Source: a virus. Taken from it: a stretch of DNA of 27,593 nucleotides. Of the stretch, positions 7,296 through 15,300 are shown piece by piece. The position numbers were made by a program, and so were the translations under genes. How positions within the stretch are numbered: the stretch's first letter is position 1; every line of letters begins with the position of its first letter. The stretch lies in IMG/VR virus record IMGVR_UViG_3300013131_000203, positions 1 to 27,593 of that record. One strand, given 5' to 3'. The notes below the pieces were generated by a model. That model saw only the letters and a program-made list of their open reading frames with translations, did not search any database and was not told the DNA's origin.

Positions 7296-8518
7296 ATATT
7301 ATCCTCAATAAATTTCATTACATTTTTTATTTCATCATCATATTCTTTATATGACCATATTACATAATATTTAAACCCTAATTCTTCTGCTACTATTTTT
7401 CTTTTAATATCTATATTATACTGTATAGTAGAAGATATTCCATATGGTGATTTCCACTTATACCATTCTTTATCAGGTATTATATGTTTTGACGGATGAA
7501 ATCTCTCTCCATGATAATCTATTATAATCTTTTTTGTCCTTATTGTAAAATCATATCTAAAATAATATTGTGTTGAATTGGCAAGAAAAAATTCTTTTGA
7601 ACCATCAATCCCTATATATATATCATCTTCTGATATATTATATTTTTTCATTATCCAACACTTTAAAGGTAAAAAATACAATAAAGATTGTTTAGATGCA
7701 TTACATTTAAACCCATTATTTTTTGATATAGTTTTGAGTGTTTTTATCCTTCTCTTTTCTTGCATTACATCCCATTTTTCTTCCCATTTTTCACCATATT
7801 TCTTTTTATATTCCTCTTTTGATTGTATAGATTTATCAGTTTGTATTTTTTTCATTACACATGCTGTTTCATAATCATATCCATTATATAACCAATAATC
7901 TAATGTATTGAGTCTATGTATTCTTGGTACAACATGAACAACACTATGAGAATTTTTTACTAACATATTAGAATGGTTTTTTGCTAATAAAATTGATTCG
8001 TCTTTAGAATATCCCCTTTTCATCCAATACTCCTTGCATAAAAGGGATCTCTCTTTTTGAATTATTTTTCCTTCACGAATAACCTTTTTTTGCTGTGAAA
8101 CAGAAAGTTTTTTTATATAAAGACCATATTTTTTATATCCTTCTATTTCACCATATTTTTTAATATATCTATTCAATATATTAAGTTTATTGGTAAATTG
8201 GCCATATCGTGCGCTACCTTCTTTTTTCCCATATTGAAGAATGAACATATTTAATTTTCGTTTTCTTTTTTCAATACCATCTGTTGTTGATAACACATTA
8301 TAGTTATTTTTTATTTCATCAACTTCAGCATATCTTATAAGCCTCGCTAAACTTACTATATCTGTAATATATAGTTTCTCCCATTTGGAAATAATAGATA
8401 TTATAATAGTTTCCCTTTCTTTATCAATATAAAAATTACCAATTTTTTTTATCCATACAGGGCTATTATATAATCTATTCAACTTATCTTCTTTATTTAG
8501 CATTGAAAACTTTACCAT
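7292..8518 (-). CDS. Homing endonuclease (Vsr-like EDxHD type) inside the split intein
   Basis: This 408-residue endonuclease lies exactly between IntN2 and IntC2. Residues about 90-260 hold several copies of a repeat of the form Y-x-x-K-Y-G-E-I-E-G-x-x-K-Y (for example LNRYIKKYGEIEGYKKYG), probably DNA-binding modules. The C-terminal 120 residues form a Vsr-like nuclease: YYFRYDFTIRTKKIIIDYHG, then ERFHP, a DIKRK helix and YYVIWSYKEYD. These fit the EDxHD pattern of the family described with fractured phage genes. The start has GGGGGTAAG before ATG, and a TATAAATA late promoter lies about 30 bases upstream. The reading frame is intact, so the element may still be mobile. It likely cuts intein-less helicase genes. 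Confidence 0.88.
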   Translation of the reverse strand: MVKFSMLNKEDKLNRLYNSPVWIKKIGNFYIDKERETIIISIISKWEKLYITDIVSLARLIRYAEVDEIKNNYNVLSTTDGIEKRKRKLNMFILQYGKKEGSARYGQFTNKLNILNRYIKKYGEIEGYKKYGLYIKKLSVSQQKKVIREGKIIQKERSLLCKEYWMKRGYSKDESILLAKNHSNMLVKNSHSVVHVVPRIHRLNTLDYWLYNGYDYETACVMKKIQTDKSIQSKEEYKKKYGEKWEEKWDVMQEKRRIKTLKTISKNNGFKCNASKQSLLYFLPLKCWIMKKYNISEDDIYIGIDGSKEFFLANSTQYYFRYDFTIRTKKIIIDYHGERFHPSKHIIPDKEWYKWKSPYGISSTIQYNIDIKRKIVAEELGFKYYVIWSYKEYDDEIKNVMKFIEDNI

Positions 8519-8546
8519 CGTCTTACCCCCACAACTGATTTATATC

Positions 8547-8554
8547 TATTTATA
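8547..8554 (-). promoter_or_regulatory. T4-type late promoter in front of the endonuclease gene
   Basis: TATAAATA on the minus strand lies about 30 bases before the endonuclease ATG (8518), overlapping the stop codon of the IntN2 gene. A second TATAAATA lies at 8588-8595, inside the IntN coding region. Both would allow late expression of the endonuclease independently of the early helicase transcript. Confidence 0.7.
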
Positions 8555-8825
8555 AAGTTTTCAATTTTTCACCAACACAAAGACCACTATTTATATTTTT
8601 TATACCTTCTGATGTTGGGAATTTATGATCTGCTGAACAAATTATTTCCTTACCACCTTTCGTTTTTATTTTATACATTTTTTTAATTTTTTTATTGAAG
8701 AGTCTTTTTACACAAACATTATCCTTGCTACCCATAATTATATCATCTTTCTTTAGATTTGATATTTTTTCAGCAATGTATATTTTACCATCCCATTTCA
8801 ACACAGAGGTATCTAAAGATAAACA
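8550..8825 (-). other. IntN of helicase split intein 2 (91 aa)
   Basis: It starts at Cys285 (CLSLDTSVLKWDG) and ends at the gene stop after CVGEKLKTL. Block B is ICSADHKFPT. Length and pattern match the gp41-1-type IntN (88 residues from memory). Confidence 0.9.
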
Positions 8826-9677
8826 TTCTGATATATATGTAAAATCAACTTGTTCAAAGGGTATATTCATACCCTCCCTATTCAACTGACTAACAGATAT
8901 TATAGGCATTTTAAATTCAAATGACATTGCTCTTAATTCTTCTGAAATTGTTTTAACATCATTATACATATCTCCTTTGCTTTTATATGCTGGCTTCATC
9001 AGATTCATATAATCACAAATAAATATTTGAGGGTTCAGTCCTCTCATTGTTAATTCTCTTATGTATTTTCTAAAATCCTCAACCGTTGCCTTACCTGTAG
9101 GATACTGCTTTATCCAAAGATTTCCTCTACCAGATGTACCCTTTACCTTATCTAATGCCGAAGGAAGTTTTTTCCTTACTTGGGAATCCTTATATAATTT
9201 GTTTATATCATACATTGAAAAGATAGCATCAAATCTTTGTGCAAAGGCATCTTCTGACATTTCTAATGAAGCAAGAACAACATTCCATCCATTTAGAACT
9301 TGTCTTGCCGCCATATTAGCCAAAAATGCTGAATTGTGTGACAATAAACCGTTTGCATAATAAAGATGATGGTCTCTTAGACTGACATCATACATTTCTT
9401 CATATTCACCAGTATTGAATATATCAAACACAATATCAACACCATCATCAGAAAGTATTCTATCCCCTATTTTTAAATCCTTGGTTATGATTGTTTTATA
9501 TTCTTCATTTATGAAAGCATGTCTATCAGCACATTCTATTTCTCTGCCAGATTCAAATAGTACAATATATTTTTCAAATGGGATTGTTTTTAATACATAA
9601 TCAACAGGAACCCATCCTATATTTGTATATATCGAAATATCTTCACATTTTCTATACTCTTTACAAATATTATCCAT
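8550..9677 (-). CDS. 41: IntC1 - helicase middle extein - IntN2 (gp41-like)
   Basis: This 375-residue middle piece of the helicase carries a half-intein at both ends. Residues 1-115 are the long IntC of a split intein, ending LYYANGLLSHN/S. Residues 116-284 are helicase: SAFLANMAARQ after the P-loop, VVLASLEMSED, Walker B IFICDYMNLM (about 218-227) and ISVSQLNREG (about 260-269). Residues 285-375 are the IntN of a second intein, starting CLSLDTSV and containing GGKEIICSADHKFPT (block B). For function both ends must splice in trans: the left end with the product of 9889-10698, the right end with that of 6885-7295. The start ATGGATAA overlaps the stop of the endonuclease remnant. Confidence 0.93.
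   Translation of the reverse strand: MDNICKEYRKCEDISIYTNIGWVPVDYVLKTIPFEKYIVLFESGREIECADRHAFINEEYKTIITKDLKIGDRILSDDGVDIVFDIFNTGEYEEMYDVSLRDHHLYYANGLLSHNSAFLANMAARQVLNGWNVVLASLEMSEDAFAQRFDAIFSMYDINKLYKDSQVRKKLPSALDKVKGTSGRGNLWIKQYPTGKATVEDFRKYIRELTMRGLNPQIFICDYMNLMKPAYKSKGDMYNDVKTISEELRAMSFEFKMPIISVSQLNREGMNIPFEQVDFTYISECLSLDTSVLKWDGKIYIAEKISNLKKDDIIMGSKDNVCVKRLFNKKIKKMYKIKTKGGKEIICSADHKFPTSEGIKNINSGLCVGEKLKTL
9333..9677 (-). other. IntC of helicase split intein 1 (115 aa, atypical split)
   Basis: Block B is SGREIECADRHAFI (about residues 43-56), followed by KDLKIGDRILSDDG and EEMYDVSLRDHHLYYANGLLSHN with the canonical penultimate His and terminal Asn; Ser is +1. Because block B is in this half, the split lies between blocks A and B. 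The usual site is near the endonuclease insertion point. Confidence 0.88.
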
Positions 9678-9969
9678 TTATGAACTCCAAACATTTCTGA
9701 ATTGTTTCAACCGGATTATTATTATAATCTCTTTATAGGAACAATACTCTTGATATCTTTTATTACCTTCATATTTCTCAATATACCAAGGAAGGGAGTG
9801 ACAGCCCTTCAATTTATTTGTTTTTTCTTGGTATTTTTTCGTTCCTTCTATATTACCATATTTCTTAATATACCAAGGAAGAGATCCCTTACCCTTTCTT
9901 GTTGATATTCTGCCACTCATTATATCTTTTTTCTCCTTCTATTTCTCCATATTTCCTTTGAAACAAAAG
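9670..9969 (-). pseudogene. Remnant of a homing endonuclease with its nuclease core deleted
   Basis: Three copies of the Y-x-x-K-Y-G-x-I-E-G-x-x-K-Y repeat survive: QRKYGEIEGEKRYNEW (in the frame of the upstream helicase gene), LPWYIKKYGNIEGTKKYQ, and LPWYIEKYEGNKRYQEY. They pass directly into SYKE and, after a one-base frame change, YNNNPVETIQKCLEFING and a stop. The last part matches the C-terminal end of the intact endonuclease at 7292-8518 (WSYKEYDDEIKNVMKFIE). The whole EDxHD catalytic region is missing and the frames are broken. An 80-codon reading frame at 9678-9920 covers part of it but is unlikely to be a functional protein. Confidence 0.8.
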
Positions 9970-10698
9970 TAGTTTTGGTTTTTGTTCAAAATTATTTTGT
10001 TGCTTACATTCATCTATACAAGAATGTTTATATAAATCAGATATTTTTATTTTTTTAATAAAATTCTTTGAATCCATAATGGTAATAATACCATCACCAT
10101 AAATACACTTAAAACCATGTATCCTGGCGAGCATTATGGATAGTGTATATGGCGGAAACCCACCAGATATATATTCATCAAATTTAGGAAAATATGATGG
10201 TACTCTTGTAACATCTGTACTCATTATTCTTATCAAACGATCCTTTAATGCCCCGAAATAATCTAAACCTAAGTCTATTTTCAGATCTTTTGATAATGCT
10301 TCTTCAATAATTCCTTTTATACTTGATATTTCATCGGGTTTATTGTTTATTACATCAACAGAAGTTAATATAGACTTCTTTACGGCCTTTTCTTTTAAAT
10401 AATCATTAATACTATCAAACAAACTTGTATAATTTCTGGTTATATCATAATCTATACTGTCAACATCACGAATAAATGCTTCAGCATTATCATTTTCTTT
10501 ATCAATTTCAGCAATGATTTCTACTCTAGGTGGAATTGTTTGATATTGCTTAAATTTAGTTATTATATAATTATAAATTTGTGAGGCTGTTAAATTATCA
10601 AAATAATCCTTTTCAAACGTAGATGAAAGAGTTGCTATTAATCCTGTATCTTGTAGACATGCTTTTATTATAAGTTGTTCAAGTAAATTTGAATTCAT
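9889..10698 (-). CDS. 41: Helicase N-terminal extein plus IntN1 (gp41-like)
   Basis: Residues 1-197 form the N-terminal domain and start of the motor domain of a DnaB-type replicative helicase, ending at the P-loop: EYISGGFPPYTLSIML, then ARIHGFK. At C198 the IntN of a split intein begins (CIYGDGIITIMDSKNF, block A) and runs about 40 residues (to about K238). The last 30 residues (FQRKYGEIEGEKRYNEW...) come from an endonuclease repeat fused by deletion, so IntN carries a foreign tail. Joining to the next gene restores GFK/SAFLANMAARQ. The Walker A reads GFKS where GKS/T is usual. A consensus sigma70 promoter lies about 70 bases upstream, and a GAAGATA site precedes the ATG. Confidence 0.9.
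   Translation of the reverse strand: MNSNLLEQLIIKACLQDTGLIATLSSTFEKDYFDNLTASQIYNYIITKFKQYQTIPPRVEIIAEIDKENDNAEAFIRDVDSIDYDITRNYTSLFDSINDYLKEKAVKKSILTSVDVINNKPDEISSIKGIIEEALSKDLKIDLGLDYFGALKDRLIRIMSTDVTRVPSYFPKFDEYISGGFPPYTLSIMLARIHGFKCIYGDGIITIMDSKNFIKKIKISDLYKHSCIDECKQQNNFEQKPKLLLFQRKYGEIEGEKRYNEWQNINKKG
9970..10107 (-). other. IntN of helicase split intein 1 (about 40 aa)
   Basis: It begins with Cys198 of its gene: CIYGDGIITIMDSKNFIKKI, then KISDLYKH. Only block A is present. The exact end is unclear because the chain runs into endonuclease sequence; 9970 is my estimate of the boundary. The short IntN with a 115-residue IntC resembles the atypically split inteins known from metagenomic phages (AceL-TerL type). 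Confidence 0.8.
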
Positions 10699-10765
10699 TA
10701 TCTTCTATTCCTTTTTGATTCAAACATTTTATAAGTTATAGTAATTTTTATCTGAATAAGACACT

Positions 10766-10794
10766 ATTATAACATTATTATTATAAAAAGTCAA
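10766..10794 (-). promoter_or_regulatory. Consensus sigma70 early promoter of the helicase operon
   Basis: On the minus strand TTGACT (10789-10794), a 17-base spacer and a perfect TATAAT (10766-10771) with TG one base before it. The helicase start is about 68 bases downstream of the -10. Confidence 0.8.
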
Positions 10795-10804
10795 TAATGA
10801 ATTT

Positions 10805-11242
10805 TTACATAGGTTCTCTCTTACATTTAATAATTGTAACATGTGATGATTGTTTACATTTCTTCTTACATGTTACACATAAGTCATTATATTTTGACCA
10901 CCATTCCTTTTCTGTTAATCCTCTTTGTTCTTTTATCTCCTTTGATTCTGGGGGTACTGTATCCACTGATTTTGTTTTTGTAATCTTTTTTGACTTAGAA
11001 ACATTAATATCATCAGGCATCTTTATATACAAACGTTCTATCTTTAGTTTTTTAAGATATTCATCTGCATTAACAGAGTCTTTATTCATTTTAATCCATT
11101 GTTTTAATGTAAGATATTTCTCTGTATTTGTGACATCTGATAATTTTTGAATCTGTTTCTTTTTCCTAAGACTATCTTCTGTTATACTACCAGTGAACCA
11201 ATGCCCATCTCTACGATAAACAACATTAGAACTCTTTATCAT
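10805..11242 (-). CDS. Hypothetical protein with C-terminal cysteine cluster
   Basis: This 145-residue protein is basic and rich in Lys. It starts MIKSSNVVYRRDGHWFTG. It ends with CVTCKKKCKQSSH and a later IIKCK, where four Cys and one His could bind zinc. A WWSKYNDL segment precedes the cluster. It is the first gene of the minus-strand early block, driven by its own promoter at 11292-11320, and lies divergently from the uvsY-like gene. The zinc site suggests nucleic-acid binding, but that is inference and I do not recognise the family. Confidence 0.6.
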   Translation of the reverse strand: MIKSSNVVYRRDGHWFTGSITEDSLRKKKQIQKLSDVTNTEKYLTLKQWIKMNKDSVNADEYLKKLKIERLYIKMPDDINVSKSKKITKTKSVDTVPPESKEIKEQRGLTEKEWWSKYNDLCVTCKKKCKQSSHVTIIKCKREPM

Positions 11243-11291
11243 CTTCTTCCTCTCTTCTAAAATTATAGTATATTTCTATTTCTTATATATT

Positions 11292-11320
11292 ATAATAACA
11301 TAAATAAAAAGAAATGTCAA
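11292..11320 (-). promoter_or_regulatory. Sigma70 early promoter (minus strand)
   Basis: TTGACA (11315-11320), a 17-base spacer and TATTAT (11292-11297) with an extended -10 TG. It reads toward the gene at 10805-11242. Confidence 0.8.
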
Positions 11321-11325
11321 GTTAA

Positions 11326-11354
11326 TTTACATTTTATTCATCATTTGATAAAAT
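11326..11354 (+). promoter_or_regulatory. Sigma70 promoter (plus strand), divergent
   Basis: TTTACA (11326-11331), a 17-base spacer and TAAAAT (11349-11354) with TG one base before it. It reads toward the uvsY-like gene. The two -35 elements are five bases apart, back to back. Confidence 0.65.
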
Positions 11355-11373
11355 AATATAAAAATCGGGAGGT

Positions 11374-11820
11374 ATGTATATAATCATGCAAGATGAAAAA
11401 AAAGAACAATCATATGATGAAGTAATAGAGGAATTATCAGTACGTTGGAATATAAAGGAATTACTATCATTTAGTGAAATTAATATTCAAGAAAAATTAT
11501 CAACAAATGCTTCACAAATATGGCATTTCACAGAACTGTTTCACAGAGAAAAAAACGAATATGATAAAATAATGGAAATGAAAGAACAACTCACAGGACA
11601 ATTATATAACCATTATAAAACAAACATTCAACTAGATTTAAAATATAGTGAGATTGAAAAATTTTATATACCAAAAGATCCAAAAATGATGAAAATGAAT
11701 CAGATTGCCCGAAGGCAAAAATGGGTTGTTGATTTTTATGATGGATTAAGAAAGGCTCTTGAAAAGATGCAATGGAATATGAAAGAATTTATGGACGGAA
11801 TGATAAAAGCCGGTTTATAA
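11374..11820 (+). CDS. uvsY: UvsY-like recombination mediator
   Basis: This protein has 148 residues (144 if the second ATG at 11386 is used; CGGGAGG lies one base before the first ATG and 13 bases before the second). Its size and helical pattern resemble T4 UvsY (137 residues). An amphipathic helix ends in HREKNEYDKIMEMKEQL. It is followed by YNHYKTNIQLDLKYSE, a short PKDPKMMKMNQ segment, and a final helical region KWVVDFYDGLRKALEKMQWNMK. UvsY loads the UvsX recombinase onto SSB-coated single-stranded DNA. The assignment is by family resemblance, without a catalytic motif to check, so moderate confidence. The next gene follows 12 bases later. Confidence 0.7.
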   Translation: MYIIMQDEKKEQSYDEVIEELSVRWNIKELLSFSEINIQEKLSTNASQIWHFTELFHREKNEYDKIMEMKEQLTGQLYNHYKTNIQLDLKYSEIEKFYIPKDPKMMKMNQIARRQKWVVDFYDGLRKALEKMQWNMKEFMDGMIKAGL

Positions 11821-11832
11821 GGAGATAATATA

Positions 11833-12165
11833 ATGATTGAACCTGAATTAATAGATGAATCAGAACTTGAAAAGGGTCAGATAGGTGTATGTATTCATCA
11901 CGAAGATGGAACATATAATCTAAAAGTACGAAAAGATTTATGGAAAAACTTGTGGTTAAATAAACAACATCAAAACTATATAATAGCACATGAACAATAC
12001 CATTCTATTGATCCTGATAATGAATTCTGGCTAGAAGATGAAAGAGAGGCTGATTTTTATGCTTTTAAAAGATATCCTATTGGGTGGATATTTAATATAA
12101 TATATTTTATAATAACACCTAATAGATGGTATTACTATTTGAAACGAATTAAAGATAAGAAATAA
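11833..12165 (+). CDS. Small HExxH zinc metalloprotease-like protein
   Basis: This 110-residue protein has an intact zinc-peptidase helix IIAHEQYHSID (H53, E54, H57) and a downstream EREAD (E72), the gluzincin arrangement. The C-terminal part PIGWIFNIIYFIITPNRWYYY (about 82-102) is hydrophobic and may anchor it to a membrane. A TAAGGAGATAAT site precedes the ATG. Such minimal gluzincins occur in phages, but their targets are mostly unknown and none is visible here. It is probably co-transcribed with the uvsY-like gene. Confidence 0.7.
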   Translation: MIEPELIDESELEKGQIGVCIHHEDGTYNLKVRKDLWKNLWLNKQHQNYIIAHEQYHSIDPDNEFWLEDEREADFYAFKRYPIGWIFNIIYFIITPNRWYYYLKRIKDKK

Positions 12166-12224
12166 ATTTACACATCAACCATATTTTAGTAAATAATTAA
12201 AAAGATTAAAGGAGATAAGTTGTT

Positions 12225-12324
12225 ATGTTAATAGGAAAAAATTTCTAAAGCATTGAAAGGACATGAATCAAGTGCTGAAAGAAATAAAAAAATATCAGAA
12301 TCTTTAAAAAATATAATATGTTGA
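12225..12324 (+). pseudogene. NUMOD3-like endonuclease remnant
   Basis: An AAAGGAGATAAG site precedes ATG at 12225. The frame stops after seven codons because of the A run 12236-12241. In the shifted frame the sequence reads ISKALKGHESSAERN, then KKISESLKN and a stop at 12322. This matches the NUMOD3 helix (K-x-I-S-x-x-L-K-G) found in homing endonucleases. Removing one A (or adding two) joins the start to it. No nuclease domain remains. Confidence 0.6.
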
Positions 12325-12335
12325 AAGGGGAGAAA

Positions 12336-15300
12336 ATGTTTAGCTTAATATATGCGCATGCGCCTTTTTGTGGACACACAGGCTATGCAAATCATGCCAG
12401 AGAATTTTTTACTGCATTAAATGAACGGATACCTGTAAGAATTCGTAATTTTACCCATACATCGAATATATCATATTTAACTCAATCACAAAAAGATATG
12501 GTAGTTCATCAAACATGGGGAGAACCGCCTTGGGAAATAGGAACACCTTTCAACCCAAAATCCAATGAAAAATTGTTGAATATAATCTTGATGGAAACTA
12601 ATCACATGTATTTTTACGATTCTTATCAAGGGCCTAAAATAGCGCTAAACGTATGGGAATCAACCGAACAACCAGTACAATTTTTTGAGAAATTAAAAGA
12701 ATTTGATCAAATATGGGTTCCTACTCAATGGCAAAGAGATTGCACAATAAAACAAGGGATATCCAGTGATAAAGTATTTGTTGTCCCAGAAGGTGTTGAT
12801 ATAGATAAATTTAAACCTATTGATTGGTTCAATAAAAAAAGATTTGATGATGGAAGATTCAAGTTTATGATATTTGGTAGGTGGGATTATAGAAAATATA
12901 CAAAAGAAATGGTTCAAGCATTTATAGAGGAATTTGAAAAAGACGAACCAGTAGGTTTAATAATATCAGCTGATAATCCGTGGCCTGTTGATGAATACAA
13001 ATCGACTGAAGAAAGACTTGAAAAATATGGATTACAAGATGATAGAATTGAAATCCTTCATTTTCCATCCGATGAAAAATATATAGATTACTTGCAAAGA
13101 GGACATGCTTTATTGATGGTATCCAGATCAGAAGGATGGGGTCTTCCGGCATGTGAAGCTCTTGCTTGTGGAACACCTACACTTATAGTTGATTGGGGTG
13201 CTTCATTAGAATTTGGTAAATATGCTTATAAAGTGAAAGTAAAAGAATTTAAAAAACCTGAAAATGTATTTATTCAAGATAATGTGCCTGGTGTATGGTC
13301 TGAACCTGATTTTGATGACATGAAAAAACAGATGAGATATATATATGAAAATTATGACGAATGTAGAAAATACACAATGGATAACATTGATTTTATTAGA
13401 AATTTTACTTGGCAAAATTCTGCAAATATTGCTATGGATATAATTAATAAAATTGACTATACCAAGTATTATCCAGTAAAATTAAATATAGGTAGTGGTG
13501 AATATCCAAAAAAAGGATATATCAATATCGATAAATATTATGATAAAGCTGACCAAATGGCTGATGCACTATCTCTTCCATATGAAGATCATTCTGTATC
13601 TGAACTCTATTCATCACATCTTCTTGAACATCTAAACAAATATGATATAAAACAAGCATTAAATGAATGGTTTAGAATATTAAAATATGAAGGAAAAATA
13701 CATATAGAAGTCCCTGATTTTGAATCTATTATTGAAGAATGGAAAAAATCAGAAGATAAAACAGGATTTTCTATGGATACCATATTTGGCCTTCAGACAA
13801 GACAAGGAGAAGAACATAAGTTTGGATTTACAGTAGATATATTGAGAGATATGTTATTAGATACGGGATTTTTTGATATCTCAATAAAAAAGGTTTTTTC
13901 ACATTCTCAAGATTGTATTGAGGCAATTGCATACAAAAAAGAAATAAAATATGATGATGAAGTAATTATCATGGATTGTTATCCTAACACAGAAGAAAAG
14001 ATGGATATTCTATTAAATAGTATAGATAAAGCAAAAGAAACTAATTTACCTATCGCTCTGGTAACTCATTATCCATTACCTTTAAACATTATAGAGAAAG
14101 TTGATTATTTAATATATGATAAAAATAACCCTTTAAGTGAGAATTACAGTCTAACATTCTGGATGAATTCTTATAAAAAATTAAAAATAGTTACATCACT
14201 CAATAATCCTTATCATGGATTGTGTTGTCTCACTTCTATGAAAAACGCTGCTACATTTCTTAGAAATAAATATAATTTTGCCCATTTTATAGAATATGAT
14301 GTCGAAGCTAATTTAGAATCATATATAAAAAGGGCCAATTACCATAGATCAAAAGGTAAAAAATTCATAGGGTTTGATTATCACCATACAATTCCAAAAC
14401 AAGATGGTATTATAACTAATTTTTTCTCATTTGATATAAAATGGTTTGATGATAATATTATTGAAATGAAGAAATGGTCAGAATATAGAGATGAATCTGC
14501 AAGAATGTGTGATAGAATAAATGCAACATCTGATTTAATTTTAGAGCACTGGATATATCATTATTTTAAAGATAGAAATATGTTAAAGGATACTTATATT
14601 TTATCAACAGAAGAAAAAGAAAAGATAATTATACGAGGGAATATAAGAGATCAAATGGATGAAGAACCTGAAATGCACTTTCGTATATCTGAAACAGATG
14701 ATCACAAGCTCATTATGTTTGTTATGAGAGATGATAGAGTACATTCTGTGGGCACATATAAAGTTGAACATATCGTTGATGGTGTATCAGATATATATGA
14801 AGGTACATTAGAAAGTGGTAAAACCGAATATAGTGTTATGGAAAAAATAGGTGTGATAAAAGTATCGTCTGGTAATTATTATAAAGAATTTGTCATAGAT
14901 CCTAATATGACATATCAAGATACCATATTTAGATTTTATGATGATAGAATCAAATGTATTACATGGAACAGTGAATATGATGATGGTTTTATGGATGTAG
15001 ATGATGATAAATTCATATATTCATTTATGAATGGTGCTAAAGTTGAGATTGTTGGTAAATCATCAAAAGAATATGAAGTAGATTTCATTAATAGAGATAC
15101 CGGATTATCTGTATATAAAACTACATTAACACCAAATCATTGGGGATCTCCTTCTCCGAGATATTATATAAATTGGGATATCATTATTAAACATGATGGC
15201 AAAGAAGTATCACGACATATATTTGATTGCACAGGAAAAAATGTTATGATACAAACAGATAGTTCATCCCTTGGTGATACAATAGCATGGATACCTTATA

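Noticed and set aside
9678-9920. 80-codon frame as a real small protein
   Set aside because: Its content is endonuclease repeats followed by out-of-frame C-terminal codons (IIIIIRLKQF), so it is a remnant.
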